Source of the DNA: Hyphomicrobiales bacterium
GTDB lineage: Bacteria; Pseudomonadota; Alphaproteobacteria; Rhizobiales; JAJFHC01
Assembly: GCA_021775835.1 (NCBI GenBank)
Contig: JAJFHC010000020.1
Location: 17,185 to 81,184, forward strand
Reading direction: 5' to 3'
Length of the DNA: 64,000 nucleotides
The position numbers were made by a program, and so were the translations under genes. This document shows positions 1 through 8,330 of this stretch, piece by piece (the first letter of the stretch is position 1; every line of letters starts with the position of its first letter). The notes beneath the pieces were generated by a model, which searched no databases, was not told where the DNA came from, and saw nothing but the letters and a program-made list of their open reading frames with translations.

Positions 1-1
1 T

Positions 2-118
2 CCCGAGGACGTCGTCAGCAGGTTCACCAGAACCGCGACCGATCTGGGGCAGGACGGATGGGACCCGCTCTTCGGCCACGGTCTGCTCGACATCAGGCGC
101 GCCGTCAACGATCAGTAG
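2..118 (+). CDS. C-terminal end of a subtilisin-like (S8) serine protease, partial
   Basis: The first 38 codons visible (frame 2) end at TAG 116-118. They read TATDLGQDGWDPLFGHGLLD followed by IRRAVNDQ. This matches the last part of subtilase (S8) domains, where a G-x-G-x-x-x series after the catalytic Ser helix leads into an FGHGLLD-type strand and a final AV helix. The catalytic Asp, His and Ser lie upstream of the window, so activity and localisation cannot be judged. The identification rests only on this short conserved tail. Confidence 0.6.
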   Translation, partial: PEDVVSRFTRTATDLGQDGWDPLFGHGLLDIRRAVNDQ

Positions 119-290
119 GTTGGTTGGCGAAGTATTGAAATCCGGATCGGGGCCTGATCACGCCCCTGTCACGCCCAGGCCCACGGCCAACAATTCGATC
201 GCGACGTGATAAAAATCTGCGCTAGGCAATTGACGCGGGCGCTCTTGGATGATCTTAAAGGCATGGTCAAAATAGAAATACTGCGGTGCC

Positions 291-857
291 ATGCTGACCA
301 GCCTGCCCAACCTGCTGACATACGGTCGAATCCTCGCCGTGCCTGCGCTCGTGGGCTGTTTCTATTTCGAAGGTGACACCGCAAGTTGGATAGGCCTCGG
401 CATATTCGTTGCAGCCGGAGTCACGGATTTTCTGGACGGTTACCTGGCCCGCATCATGAATTTGCAATCGTCTCTGGGACGGATGCTTGATCCGATTGCT
501 GACAAACTACTGGTTGCCGTCGCTCTGATGATGCTTGTGAAAAACGAAACCATCTCCGGATACTCCCTGTGGGCCGCCGTCATCATTCTCAGCCGTGAAA
601 TTCTGGTTTCAGGTTTGAGGGAGTTCCTGGCGGAGCTCCAGGTGTCGGTTCCCGTGAGCCAGCTTGCAAAGATGAAGACTGCTGTTCAGATGGTGGCCAT
701 TGCCTTTTTGCTCGCGGGCAAGGCTGGAGAAAAAATATTCTCTCTGAGCACGGAGGTTGGTGTCATCGGGTTGTGGATCGCGGCATTGCTGACGCTCTAT
801 ACCGGCTACGACTATTTTCGTGCCGGATTGCACCATGTCGTGGATTCTCAAAAATGA
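291..857 (+). CDS. pgsA: CDP-diacylglycerol-glycerol-3-phosphate 3-phosphatidyltransferase
   Basis: Integral membrane enzyme that transfers phosphatidyl from CDP-diacylglycerol to glycerol-3-phosphate, the committed step to phosphatidylglycerol and cardiolipin. The 188-residue protein has the family length. It shows the complete CDP-alcohol phosphatidyltransferase signature: D46, D49-G50, A53-R54, G63, D67 and D71. It starts with the usual MLTSLPNLLTYGRI and is followed by several hydrophobic helices. moaD begins 24 nt downstream on the same strand, so the two are probably cotranscribed, a common alphaproteobacterial pairing. Confidence 0.95.
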   Translation: MLTSLPNLLTYGRILAVPALVGCFYFEGDTASWIGLGIFVAAGVTDFLDGYLARIMNLQSSLGRMLDPIADKLLVAVALMMLVKNETISGYSLWAAVIILSREILVSGLREFLAELQVSVPVSQLAKMKTAVQMVAIAFLLAGKAGEKIFSLSTEVGVIGLWIAALLTLYTGYDYFRAGLHHVVDSQK

Positions 858-881
858 AAATGCCGCAGTGAGAACTCTGGA

Positions 882-1133
882 ATGAAGATCTTGTATTTTG
901 CATGGGTCAAGCAGCGGACCGGCATCGCCCAGGAAACTGTCGAGCTTCCCGACACGGTGAAGACTGTCGCCGATGTCATCGACTGGATTCGAACCCGCGG
1001 TCCGGAATTCGCACACGCCTTCGAAGATACCCGCGTCATCCGTGCGGCCGTCGACCAGGTTCATGCCCGCCTCGATACTCAGATCGAAGGGGCTGGGGAA
1101 ATCGCGTTCTTCCCGCCCGTCACCGGTGGATAA
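882..1133 (+). CDS. moaD: Molybdopterin synthase small subunit MoaD
   Basis: Ubiquitin-like sulfur carrier of molybdopterin synthase. The C-terminal Gly-Gly is adenylated and thiocarboxylated, then donates sulfur to cyclic pyranopterin monophosphate in complex with MoaE. The protein is 83 residues, starts MKILYFAWVKQRTG and ends FFPPVTGG, both typical of the family. No moaE follows: the next gene is ilvE on the opposite strand, so the partner subunit must be elsewhere or lost. A perfect inverted repeat overlaps the last codons. Confidence 0.92.
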   Translation: MKILYFAWVKQRTGIAQETVELPDTVKTVADVIDWIRTRGPEFAHAFEDTRVIRAAVDQVHARLDTQIEGAGEIAFFPPVTGG

Positions 1134-1144
1134 CGGGCGGGAAG
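1109..1144. terminator. Inverted repeat at the moaD 3' end, probable terminator
   Basis: Arms 1109-1120 (CTTCCCGCCCGT) and 1133-1144 are perfect 12-bp reverse complements. The 12-nt loop itself contains the palindrome CACCGGTG. The left arm lies inside moaD and the stop codon is in the loop. It separates moaD from convergent ilvE. No clean U-tract follows on either strand, so termination is inferred from stem strength and position. Confidence 0.55.
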
Positions 1145-1166
1145 CTTAAAAATTCAGAAGGCTTGA

Positions 1167-2060
1167 TCAATCAGCCGCCGCACGCGCTGCCGGCTGTACA
1201 GCAGCCATGTAGTCTTCCATCAGCGCTTGCGTGATCGCTCCCACTTCAAATTTGTAGGGTCCGATTTCCGACACCGGTGTCACTTCCGCGGCTGTGCCGG
1301 TGATGAAGCATTGCTCGAATCCTGCCATTTCCTCGGGCATGATCGCCCGCTCGATCACGTTGATCTGGCGATCCTTGGCCAGTCCGATCACCGTACGGCG
1401 GGTAATGCCGTCGAGGAAGCAATCCGGGGTCGGCGTGTGCAGTTCACCATCCTTGACGAAAAACACGTTCGCTCCGGTCGCTTCGGCAATCCGACCTCGA
1501 TAGTCGAGCATCAGCGCATCGGCATAGCCCTTGTCTTCGGCTGCATGTTTGGACAGCGTGCAGATCATGTAGAGACCTGCCGCCTTGCTCTTGCACGGCG
1601 CGGTTGCAGGATCAGGACGACGCCACTCTGCCAGATCGAGCTTGATACCCTTGAGACGTTCTGCCGGGTCAAAATAGGAGGGCCACTCCCAAACAGCGAT
1701 TGCGACGTTGATACGGGTTGTCTGGGCCGACACACCCATCATTTCTGACCCGCGCCAGGCAACCGGGCGCACATAAGCGTCCATCAGCCCCTGTGCCGCC
1801 ACTGTGTCAATGCAGGCTTGGTCGATCTCTTCGACGGAGTACGGAATTTCAAATCCGAGCAGTTTTGCGGAGTCATGGAGCCTTCTGGTGTGTTCGTTCA
1901 GCTTGAAGATCTCGCCGCCGTACACCCGCTCACCTTCAAATACAGAACTCGCATAATGCATCGCATGGGACAGAATATGCAGTTTAGCTTCTGTCCAGGG
2001 AACAAGTTCCCCATTTAACCAGATATGACCATCGCGTTGATCGAAAGGCTGGCCGGCCAT
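1167..2060 (-). CDS. ilvE: Branched-chain amino acid aminotransferase (class IV PLP)
   Basis: Transaminates the 2-keto acids of leucine, isoleucine and valine with glutamate. Start chosen at 2060 (MAGQPFDQRDGHIWLNGEL) because GGAGGAA lies 5 nt upstream; a longer frame to 2096 adds 12 residues without such a site. The 297-residue length is normal. Class IV features are seen: the LSHAMHYASSVFEGERVY block, the candidate PLP lysine in CKSKAAGLYM, the RGRIAEATGANVFFVKDG block, and the DGITRRTVI and ITGTAAEVTPV segments. It is divergent from the MarR gene, an arrangement common in alphaproteobacteria. Confidence 0.93.
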   Translation of the reverse strand: MAGQPFDQRDGHIWLNGELVPWTEAKLHILSHAMHYASSVFEGERVYGGEIFKLNEHTRRLHDSAKLLGFEIPYSVEEIDQACIDTVAAQGLMDAYVRPVAWRGSEMMGVSAQTTRINVAIAVWEWPSYFDPAERLKGIKLDLAEWRRPDPATAPCKSKAAGLYMICTLSKHAAEDKGYADALMLDYRGRIAEATGANVFFVKDGELHTPTPDCFLDGITRRTVIGLAKDRQINVIERAIMPEEMAGFEQCFITGTAAEVTPVSEIGPYKFEVGAITQALMEDYMAAVQPAARAAAD

Positions 2061-2274
2061 CGTACTTCCTCCTGTTCGGCGCACCGTGAAGAACATTTCC
2101 TTTGGCGCCTAGGTGTCACTCTTTGCACATTCAGCCAAGTCGGCCTATAAACCCACGGCAATCACGGCCAAGTAACTGGGATAGCGTAATTATCGAAGGC
2201 ATGAAGGGGTTGAAAAGCACGATCCTTTCGTGAATGTGGCGCCATCAGTAACAATCTGTACGAAATATGTCAAC

Positions 2275-2805
2275 ATGACTGACGTAAATTTTGAAACAAA
2301 GTTTTCTGCACCCGGCCCCAGACAGAGTGTTCTGGCGGATAAACCGGATGAAACCGCTGTTCTGGAACTCGTAGAACTGTTGTTTTTCGCCTATCGCGAT
2401 TTCACAGCAGACCCCGACGCAATCCTGGAAGAATTCGGGTTTGGAAGGGCACACCACCGGGTGATCCATTTCGTGGGCCGGAATCCGGGCCTGCGGGTCA
2501 CCGAACTCCTGGCCATTCTGGCGATTACCAAGCAGAGTCTGGGCCGCGTCCTCAAGCAGCTTGTGGAACAGGGGTTCGTCGAACAACGGGCTGGCCGCAG
2601 CGACCGGCGCCAGCGACTGCTCCATCTAACGGACACAGGTAACGACCTGGCAAGACGTCTGGCCCGCCCCCAGATCGACAGGGTCACTGAGGCCCTGTCG
2701 GCGTCCGGTCCGGACGCTGATGTTGTTTATCGCAAGGTTCTGTATAATCTGATCAATGCAACGGATCGAGCTACCGTCAATGCACTGATTTCACGTTCAA
2801 GCTGA
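2275..2805 (+). CDS. MarR-family transcriptional regulator (PetP-like)
   Basis: Winged-helix DNA-binding protein. The core carries a helix-turn-helix (VTELLAILAITKQSLGRVLK) followed by the wing VEQGFVEQRAGRSDRRQRLL, whose D-x-R-x-R is diagnostic of MarR. ATG 2275 gives 176 residues. A GTG at 2230 would add 15 residues, and neither has a strong ribosome binding site. The ilvE / MarR / OmpR regulator / histidine kinase neighbourhood matches the PetP-PetR arrangement known from Rhodobacter capsulatus, but the identity of the regulon is inference. Confidence 0.85.
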   Translation: MTDVNFETKFSAPGPRQSVLADKPDETAVLELVELLFFAYRDFTADPDAILEEFGFGRAHHRVIHFVGRNPGLRVTELLAILAITKQSLGRVLKQLVEQGFVEQRAGRSDRRQRLLHLTDTGNDLARRLARPQIDRVTEALSASGPDADVVYRKVLYNLINATDRATVNALISRSS

Positions 2806-2858
2806 CGCTGCCGAAGCCATCGGCGGCAATCTGTCGACCACAAGCGAGCAGGAACAAG

Positions 2859-3608
2859 ATGCAACTGGATGTCAGCCCGACACAAGATGCCACGCCAGGC
2901 CGCACCGCCGGGTCGCAGGACACACGTCCCGACGACGACGCACCTCACATTCTGGTCATCGACGATGATCGCCGGATTCGCGAACTGCTCAAGACCTACC
3001 TAACGGACAACGGCTTTCGCATTTCAACGGCAGAATCCGCCAAAACCGCAGATCAGCATCTACAGGGCCTGGCATTCGATCTGTTGATTCTCGATGTCAT
3101 GATGCCGGGCGAAAGCGGTCTAGAGTTTGCCCACCGTTTACGCGGCACCTCCACCGTTCCCATTCTCATGCTGACGGCCCGATCTGACAGCGACGATCGG
3201 ATCGCAGGCCTGGAATCGGGTGTCGATGACTATCTGCCGAAACCTTTCGAACCGCGGGAACTGGTGCTGCGGATCAACAACATTCTCAAACGTACCCAGG
3301 CGGTCGAGACCCTGCCCGCCGAGATCGTGCTCGGCAGTTGCAGTTTTCACGTGGAGCGCGGCGAATTCAAGAAGGACGGTGCCACAGTCCGACTGACAAC
3401 CCGTGAAAGAGATCTTTTGCGGCAGTTTGCACGAAGCCCAGGCAAACCGATCAGCCGTAGTGATCTTTCTGCGGACGGCAATGGCGGTACGGCCCGCGCC
3501 GTGGATGTCCAGATCAATCGCCTGAGGCGAAAAATCGAACCCGATCCGGCGAACCCGATCTATCTGCAGACCGTTCGCGGGGCTGGATACATTCTTTATA
3601 CAGATTAA
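2859..3608 (+). CDS. OmpR-family response regulator (PetR-like)
   Basis: Two-component response regulator of 249 residues. The receiver domain follows a ~30-residue polar extension: acidic pocket IDDDRR, phosphoacceptor D79 in LLILDVMMPGE, conserved Thr in MLTARSD and Lys in DDYLPKPFEP. A C-terminal OmpR winged helix follows (RLTTRERDLL to VDVQINRLRRKIE and VRGAGYILY). It starts at ATG 2859 after AGGAA. It lies between the MarR gene and the histidine kinase, which is presumably its cognate sensor. Confidence 0.92.
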   Translation: MQLDVSPTQDATPGRTAGSQDTRPDDDAPHILVIDDDRRIRELLKTYLTDNGFRISTAESAKTADQHLQGLAFDLLILDVMMPGESGLEFAHRLRGTSTVPILMLTARSDSDDRIAGLESGVDDYLPKPFEPRELVLRINNILKRTQAVETLPAEIVLGSCSFHVERGEFKKDGATVRLTTRERDLLRQFARSPGKPISRSDLSADGNGGTARAVDVQINRLRRKIEPDPANPIYLQTVRGAGYILYTD

Positions 3609-3650
3609 AATCTGTTGGACGTGTAACGGAAAAAACTTGGATTCCGGCTG

Positions 3651-5027
3651 ATGGTAGCGTTGAGCGAAGACAATGATGCGGCAACCGAAGGCAAGCCAAG
3701 TTTGCGCAGCCGGTTTTCCCGATTCCTGGAGCGTCATCTGCCCGAAGGCCTTTACCCCAGGTCTTTGATTATCGTCGTGACTCCCATGGTCCTGCTGCAG
3801 TCGATGATGGCGTTCATATTCATGGAGCGACACTGGGAGACCGTCACCAAGCGGCTTTCGCGGGCGACCACGCAAGACATCTCCATGCTGATCGACATCT
3901 ACCAGACCTATCCCCAGGACAAGGATTTCGAACAACTGGTGCGTATGGCCAACGAACGACTGAACTTGAGCCTCTCCATCGTCAAGGGCGAGGAGCTCCC
4001 CGCTCCCAAACAGAAACCGTTCTTCGCACTCCTTGATGACACTCTGAGTCGGGAGATTACCAAACGAATCGGACGTCCGTTTTGGATCGACTCCGTGGCC
4101 CGGTCGAAATATGTCGACATCCGCATCAAGGTCGACGAAGTCATTTTCCGTGTCATTACCAGACGCAGCCGCACCTACGCCTCCAACTCGGAAATTTTCA
4201 TAATCTGGATGATCGGCACGTCCCTGGTACTCTTGTGGGTTGCCATCATCTTCCTTCGAAATCAGATCAGACCGATACAGCAACTGGCCGATGCAGCACA
4301 GAGTTTCGGCCTGGGACGCGACGACCCGGAATTCCGGCCCCGTGGCGCGATCGAGGTGCAGCGTGCATCGGTTGCCTTCCTCCAGATGCGTCAGCGCATC
4401 GAGCGTCACGTCGAGCAGCGCACAGCCATGCTTGCCGGCGTCAGCCATGATCTGCGCACCATGTTGACCCGCTTCAAGCTACAACTGGCTCTTCTTGGCA
4501 ACAGCCCGGATGTGATTGAACTCCAGCACGACGTCGACGAGATGCAACGCATGCTCGAGGACTACATGGCATTCGTTCGCGGCGATGGCGATGAAACCTC
4601 CGTGGAGACCGATATCCGCGGCCTCCTCGAGGATGTCTGCAGCAGAGCAAAATCGTCACAGTGCAATGTCGAACTGAACGCAGTGGATATTGCCGTGCCG
4701 ATCAAGCCCAACGCATTCAAGCGTTGCATTTCCAACCTTGTCACCAACGCCTGCCGTTTCGGGACCAGGATCGCGGTCAGCTCCAAGGCCGATGGAAAGT
4801 ATCTGAACATTGCCGTGGACGACGATGGCCCGGGCGTCCCCGAAGAACTGCGCGACGATGTGTTTCGTCCGTTTTTCCGGATCGACGATGCCCGCAACCA
4901 GGATGAGACCGGCACGGGTCTTGGGCTGGCCATCGCCCGTGATATTGCCCGCAGCCACGGCGGCGACATCCGGCTGTCACAGAGTGCGCTCGGCGGCCTG
5001 CGTGCCCAGATCCGAATCCCACTTTAG
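3651..5027 (+). CDS. Membrane sensor histidine kinase (EnvZ-type)
   Basis: 458 residues: TM1 about 38-58, a periplasmic sensing region about 59-180, TM2 about 181-203, HAMP, then HisKA with phosphoacceptor H266 in GVSHDLRTMLTRF. HATPase_c follows with N-box NLVTNACRFGTR, G1 box VDDDGPGVPEELRDD, the FRPFFR F-box and G2 box GTGLGLAIARDIARSHGG. All catalytic motifs are intact. It begins 42 nt after the response regulator stop and most likely phosphorylates it. The periplasmic ligand cannot be read from the sequence. Confidence 0.92.
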   Translation: MVALSEDNDAATEGKPSLRSRFSRFLERHLPEGLYPRSLIIVVTPMVLLQSMMAFIFMERHWETVTKRLSRATTQDISMLIDIYQTYPQDKDFEQLVRMANERLNLSLSIVKGEELPAPKQKPFFALLDDTLSREITKRIGRPFWIDSVARSKYVDIRIKVDEVIFRVITRRSRTYASNSEIFIIWMIGTSLVLLWVAIIFLRNQIRPIQQLADAAQSFGLGRDDPEFRPRGAIEVQRASVAFLQMRQRIERHVEQRTAMLAGVSHDLRTMLTRFKLQLALLGNSPDVIELQHDVDEMQRMLEDYMAFVRGDGDETSVETDIRGLLEDVCSRAKSSQCNVELNAVDIAVPIKPNAFKRCISNLVTNACRFGTRIAVSSKADGKYLNIAVDDDGPGVPEELRDDVFRPFFRIDDARNQDETGTGLGLAIARDIARSHGGDIRLSQSALGGLRAQIRIPL

Positions 5028-5071
5028 TGCCTGTTGATGGGTGAAGAATAATTTCCATCTCGACCTGATGT

Positions 5072-5425
5072 TCAGTACAGACGGCCACCATTGGGTACTG
5101 TCCGATCCAGACCGATCATGACCACGTTGCCGTCACCGTCGGGGAAACCCAGCGTCAGCACCTCTGACATCATCGGTCCAATCTGGCGTGGTGGAAAGTT
5201 GACCACCGCCGCGACCTGGCGCCCAATCACGTTCTCAAGCGTATAATGCTTGGTAATCTGGGCCGACGTCTTTTTAACTCCGATCTCAGGGCCGAAATCT
5301 ATTTTCAGACGGAAGGCCGGCTTTCGTGCTTCGGGAAACGGTTCAGCCTCGATAACCGTACCGACTCGGATGTCCACCTTGAGAAAGTCGTCAAAGGAAA
5401 TGGTATCAGCCGGAATCTCGCTCAT
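5072..5425 (-). CDS. csaA: tRNA-binding protein, CsaA-like
   Basis: A single-domain OB-fold tRNA-binding protein of 117 residues. Its core FDDFLKVDIRVGTVIEAEPF, the RLKIDFGPEIGVKKTSAQIT block, the NFPPRQIGPMMSEVLTLGF block and the final LDRTVPNGGRLY are characteristic of CsaA, a family described as having chaperone-like and tRNA-binding activity. It is convergent with the histidine kinase and stands alone. Confidence 0.9.
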   Translation of the reverse strand: MSEIPADTISFDDFLKVDIRVGTVIEAEPFPEARKPAFRLKIDFGPEIGVKKTSAQITKHYTLENVIGRQVAAVVNFPPRQIGPMMSEVLTLGFPDGDGNVVMIGLDRTVPNGGRLY

Positions 5426-5484
5426 TGCGGCATGTCTCCTGTTGTGTCTGTAGCTGTGTTTTTTAAAGGGACATCAGCAAATGG

Positions 5485-6144
5485 TCACTCAGCCGACGCG
5501 GCAGCACCTGACGATGGCCTGCGCCGGGTGAAGGAGCGGGCGAACCCTAAGAGAGAGCCCGCAAACATCAGTGGACCTTCCAGCCGGTTCAACCATTGTT
5601 CGCCGCGTCTCAATTGACTGTCCAATTCGGACATGGTTTTCGCAAGGCCCGGGTCGTCGTCCTTGAGCCAGACCTTCAACGTTGCGACATAGACCATGGC
5701 GAGCCCTCGTACCCGTAGCCGTCCTGTCAGGCCCGATGTGGCGATGCCGGCAGCCCGCAGCATCCAGCGCTGCGACGCCATCATGGAACCGGCCAGCCTG
5801 AGCCAGGCACCCGGGTCCCGGTCGAAATCACCGGCAATATGCCGGATGGCTGACTTGTGTGCTTCCAGATATTCGAACCGTTGCATAATTAAATCGAACA
5901 AGCGGTCCTTGGCAGTCGATTTGAGAATTTCGGGATCAGCATTGTCGAGAACATGACAATCGACCCGGCGCACGAATGCACAGAGAATGGCCGTTTTCGA
6001 TCCGAACTCACCACACATCGTGCCAAGCGACACCTTGGCAGCTGTGGCGATGTCGGTCACGGCCACTTCGCGCCACGGTTGTTCAGCCGCAAGCTTGAGG
6101 CTTGCATCAATGATCTTGTCTCTGGCGGATTTTGCTTTGGCCAT
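5485..6144 (-). CDS. TetR-family transcriptional regulator (COQ9-like C-terminal region)
   Basis: 219 residues. The N-terminal TetR helix-turn-helix is clear: RDKIIDASLKLAAEQPWREVAV then IATAAKVSLGTMCGEFGSKTAIL. The C-terminal half (RFEYLEAHKSAIRHIAGD, the WLKDDDPGLAKTMSELDSQL helix and the RRGEQW segment) resembles the COQ9/TetR-like group found widely in alphaproteobacteria. The ligand and targets are unknown. A ubiquinone accessory factor gene (ubiK) lies two genes away, which is suggestive but not evidence of regulation. Confidence 0.8.
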   Translation of the reverse strand: MAKAKSARDKIIDASLKLAAEQPWREVAVTDIATAAKVSLGTMCGEFGSKTAILCAFVRRVDCHVLDNADPEILKSTAKDRLFDLIMQRFEYLEAHKSAIRHIAGDFDRDPGAWLRLAGSMMASQRWMLRAAGIATSGLTGRLRVRGLAMVYVATLKVWLKDDDPGLAKTMSELDSQLRRGEQWLNRLEGPLMFAGSLLGFARSFTRRRPSSGAAASAE

Positions 6145-6301
6145 GGTCTTCCAAACTCCCGGTTATCCCGTGACTACGCGGCCCCGTTGAAAACTGTAGC
6201 GTTGAGAATAAGACCATCCAGCGGCGATGGAAAGCCGGCAATCGTTTATTTGCCCGGCGCGGTTAACCGCGAACCGTCTCCATACGGCCAATGAGTGCCT
6301 G

Positions 6302-6802
6302 TCAGGCGTGCCCGACGGTTTCGAACAGGGACGCCTCGATAGCCTCTTCCGCTGTTCGGCCGGCCCAGATCACATACTGGAATGCGGGAAAATAGCGCTC
6401 ACATGTCTCGACGGAGACCTGCAGCAACGCTTCGCATTGCTGGTTGGTCACCTCCGCGCCGCCTGCCAGAAGCAGGCAGTTGCGGAACATGAGAACCCCT
6501 TCTTGAGCCCAGATGTCGAAGTGCCCCAGCCACAGTTGCTCGTTGACGATCGCAATCAGACGATAGATTTCATCCTGCCGGGTCTTGGTTATTTTCAGAT
6601 CGAACGCACAAGCCAAGTGCAGACCTTCAAGGTCATCCCGCCAGTTGAAGGAAAGATGGTAGTCCGCCCAGTGCCCCGAAACAGTGATGTTGATTTCATC
6701 GTCAGCACTGCGGTCAAATGACCAGTCCTGGGTCGATGCAATTCGTTCAATAGTGTCGAGGGGATGTGCTGCTCGTTCGAAAGCGAGTTGCGCAGTTGCC
6801 AT
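6302..6802 (-). CDS. YbjN domain-containing protein
   Basis: 166-residue soluble protein matching the YbjN family (a CesT/type III chaperone-like fold). Typical features are the HPLDTIERIASTQDWSFDR opening, the central beta strands (NITVSGHWADYHLSFNWRD), and the NEQLWLGHFDIWAQEGVLMFRN block. A helical tail (CERYFPAFQYVIWAGRTAEEA) follows. The biochemical role of the family is poorly defined. In alphaproteobacteria it is often found near ubiK and lgt, as here. Confidence 0.8.
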   Translation of the reverse strand: MATAQLAFERAAHPLDTIERIASTQDWSFDRSADDEINITVSGHWADYHLSFNWRDDLEGLHLACAFDLKITKTRQDEIYRLIAIVNEQLWLGHFDIWAQEGVLMFRNCLLLAGGAEVTNQQCEALLQVSVETCERYFPAFQYVIWAGRTAEEAIEASLFETVGHA

Positions 6803-6981
6803 GCTTATTGCTCACAAATGAACTTGATGGGAGAACCGGAGACTTTACATTAACACCTTGTCCCACGGCACGAATCACTCGACCAACTAACAACACTAAG
6901 TTGCCTAAGCCGGGACTCGAGCGCAACCCCTCATCTCATCTGTCCACAACGCACCATCTCGACTTTTGGTCGGGCGAGTCA

Positions 6982-7332
6982 TTATTTGGCGGAATTCGGA
7001 GTCTTTTTGGCAGCTTTCGCTGCGGCTGGCTTTCGCGCAGCGGATCGTTTTGCTGGCGCCTTGGGAGCGGCCGACGACTCCAGTTTTGCAATTTTTGCTT
7101 CGAGAACGTCAATTCTTGCCGCCAGAGCTTCGTTTTCTTCACGTGCCTTTACCGCCATTTCGCGGGCAACATCAAACTCGTCACGCGACACGACTTCGAG
7201 ATCGTTGAGCACTCTTTCGGCTTGTGAGCGAACCATGGTGTCAACCTCGCGTCGGACACCCTGGGCAGCACCTGCGGCATTGGTCATCAACTTGGCAATA
7301 TCATCGAATATTTTGCCTGTGGTCTGGGTCAT
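6982..7332 (-). CDS. ubiK: Ubiquinone biosynthesis accessory factor UbiK (BMFP domain)
   Basis: 116 residues. The amphipathic helical region is about 1-55 (KIFDDIAKLMTNAAGAAQGV, then a REVDTMVRSQAERVLNDLE segment). A coiled coil follows (ENEALAARIDVLEAKIAKLE, about 68-90), then a low-complexity Ala/Lys tail (PAKRSAARKPAAAKAAKKTP). This is the BMFP/YqiC architecture. In gammaproteobacteria UbiK binds UbiJ lipids and promotes aerobic ubiquinone synthesis. The gene is divergent from lgt, the standard alphaproteobacterial arrangement. Confidence 0.88.
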   Translation of the reverse strand: MTQTTGKIFDDIAKLMTNAAGAAQGVRREVDTMVRSQAERVLNDLEVVSRDEFDVAREMAVKAREENEALAARIDVLEAKIAKLESSAAPKAPAKRSAARKPAAAKAAKKTPNSAK

Positions 7333-7514
7333 CTCTTAAAGTTCCCGTATGAGCGATAAACAGGCCAGCTCTGCTAGACTTGGCCACCGTGTTCAAGATC
7401 ATTTGTCTAAGTATGGTGCCGATCTGCTACGGGTCAAGTCTGAGCGCTTGACAGGAAGAATCCCATCCGCACATTGTCGCACCGCGTCAAGTTTACAGGA
7501 ATTGCACAGAAATC

Positions 7515-8330
7515 ATGATGCCGCTCGTCCTGCCCTTTCCATCGATTGACCCTGTGCTCATAGAATTCGGCCCATTCGCGGTTCGCTGGTATTCCCTGGC
7601 ATATATTGGCGGACTTGTCCTGGGTTGGCTCTACATAAAGCGTCTGGTCTCGACTGGAAGCCTGTGGCGTGGAGATCCGGTTACAACCCCCGAGAAGATC
7701 GACGATCTCCTTCTCTGGGTGGCCCTCGGCGTGATACTGGGCGGACGGTTAGGGTACGTCCTGTTCTACAACCTGCCCTACTTCCTGTCGCATCCAGCCG
7801 AAATCCTCGCCGTCTGGCAGGGCGGCATGTCGTTTCACGGTGGGTTCCTGGGCGTCATGGTCGCCCTGGTTGTTTTTTGTCGGCGCTACGACCTCAGCAT
7901 TCTTTCCATGTTCGACCTTGCCGCCGCCGCGGTGCCTATAGGCCTGTTTTTTGGCCGCCTCGCAAACTTCATCAACGCAGAGCTTTTTGGCCGCGTCTCA
8001 GACGTGTACTGGGCCATGGTGTTTCCAGGGGGCGGACCGGAACCCAGACACCCCAGCCAGCTCTACGAGGCATTCCTGGAGGGCCTCGTCATGTTCCTCG
8101 TCCTGCGCTTTCTCACGCACCATCGCGGCAAGCTGGCCACACCGGGGTTCGTTGCCGGCTGTTTTGCAATCGGCTATGGCCTGTCCCGCATTCTGGTGGA
8201 ATTCTTCCGTATGCCGGATTCCCACCTGGGCTACTACGCCGATGTCTTCACCATGGGCATGTTCCTGTCGGTTCCCATGGTCGCCGCCGGGCTGGGGCTC
8301 GTCGTGAATGCAAAACGGAAATCTCCGTGA
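7515..8330 (+). CDS. lgt: Prolipoprotein diacylglyceryl transferase
   Basis: Inner-membrane enzyme that transfers diacylglycerol from phosphatidylglycerol to the lipobox cysteine of prolipoproteins. The 271-residue polytopic protein has the family signatures: FAVRWYSLAYIGG, GGRLGYVLFYN, GGMSFHGGFLG, GRLANFINAELFGR and RHPSQLYEAFLEG. ATG at 7515 (a second ATG follows directly) is preceded by an AGGA. It ends GTGA, overlapping the GTG start of the next gene, so the two are translationally coupled. Confidence 0.95.
   Translation: MMPLVLPFPSIDPVLIEFGPFAVRWYSLAYIGGLVLGWLYIKRLVSTGSLWRGDPVTTPEKIDDLLLWVALGVILGGRLGYVLFYNLPYFLSHPAEILAVWQGGMSFHGGFLGVMVALVVFCRRYDLSILSMFDLAAAAVPIGLFFGRLANFINAELFGRVSDVYWAMVFPGGGPEPRHPSQLYEAFLEGLVMFLVLRFLTHHRGKLATPGFVAGCFAIGYGLSRILVEFFRMPDSHLGYYADVFTMGMFLSVPMVAAGLGLVVNAKRKSP

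Noticed and set aside
3138..4448. Minus-strand open frame of 436 codons
   Set aside because: It is antisense to an intact response regulator and histidine kinase whose motifs are all in the plus frames; its translation resembles no family.
7625..8326. Upstream in-frame extension of the MidA-type methyltransferase
   Set aside because: It is the +1 shadow of lgt, whose own frame has all Lgt motifs. The true start is GTG 8327 with GTGA coupling.
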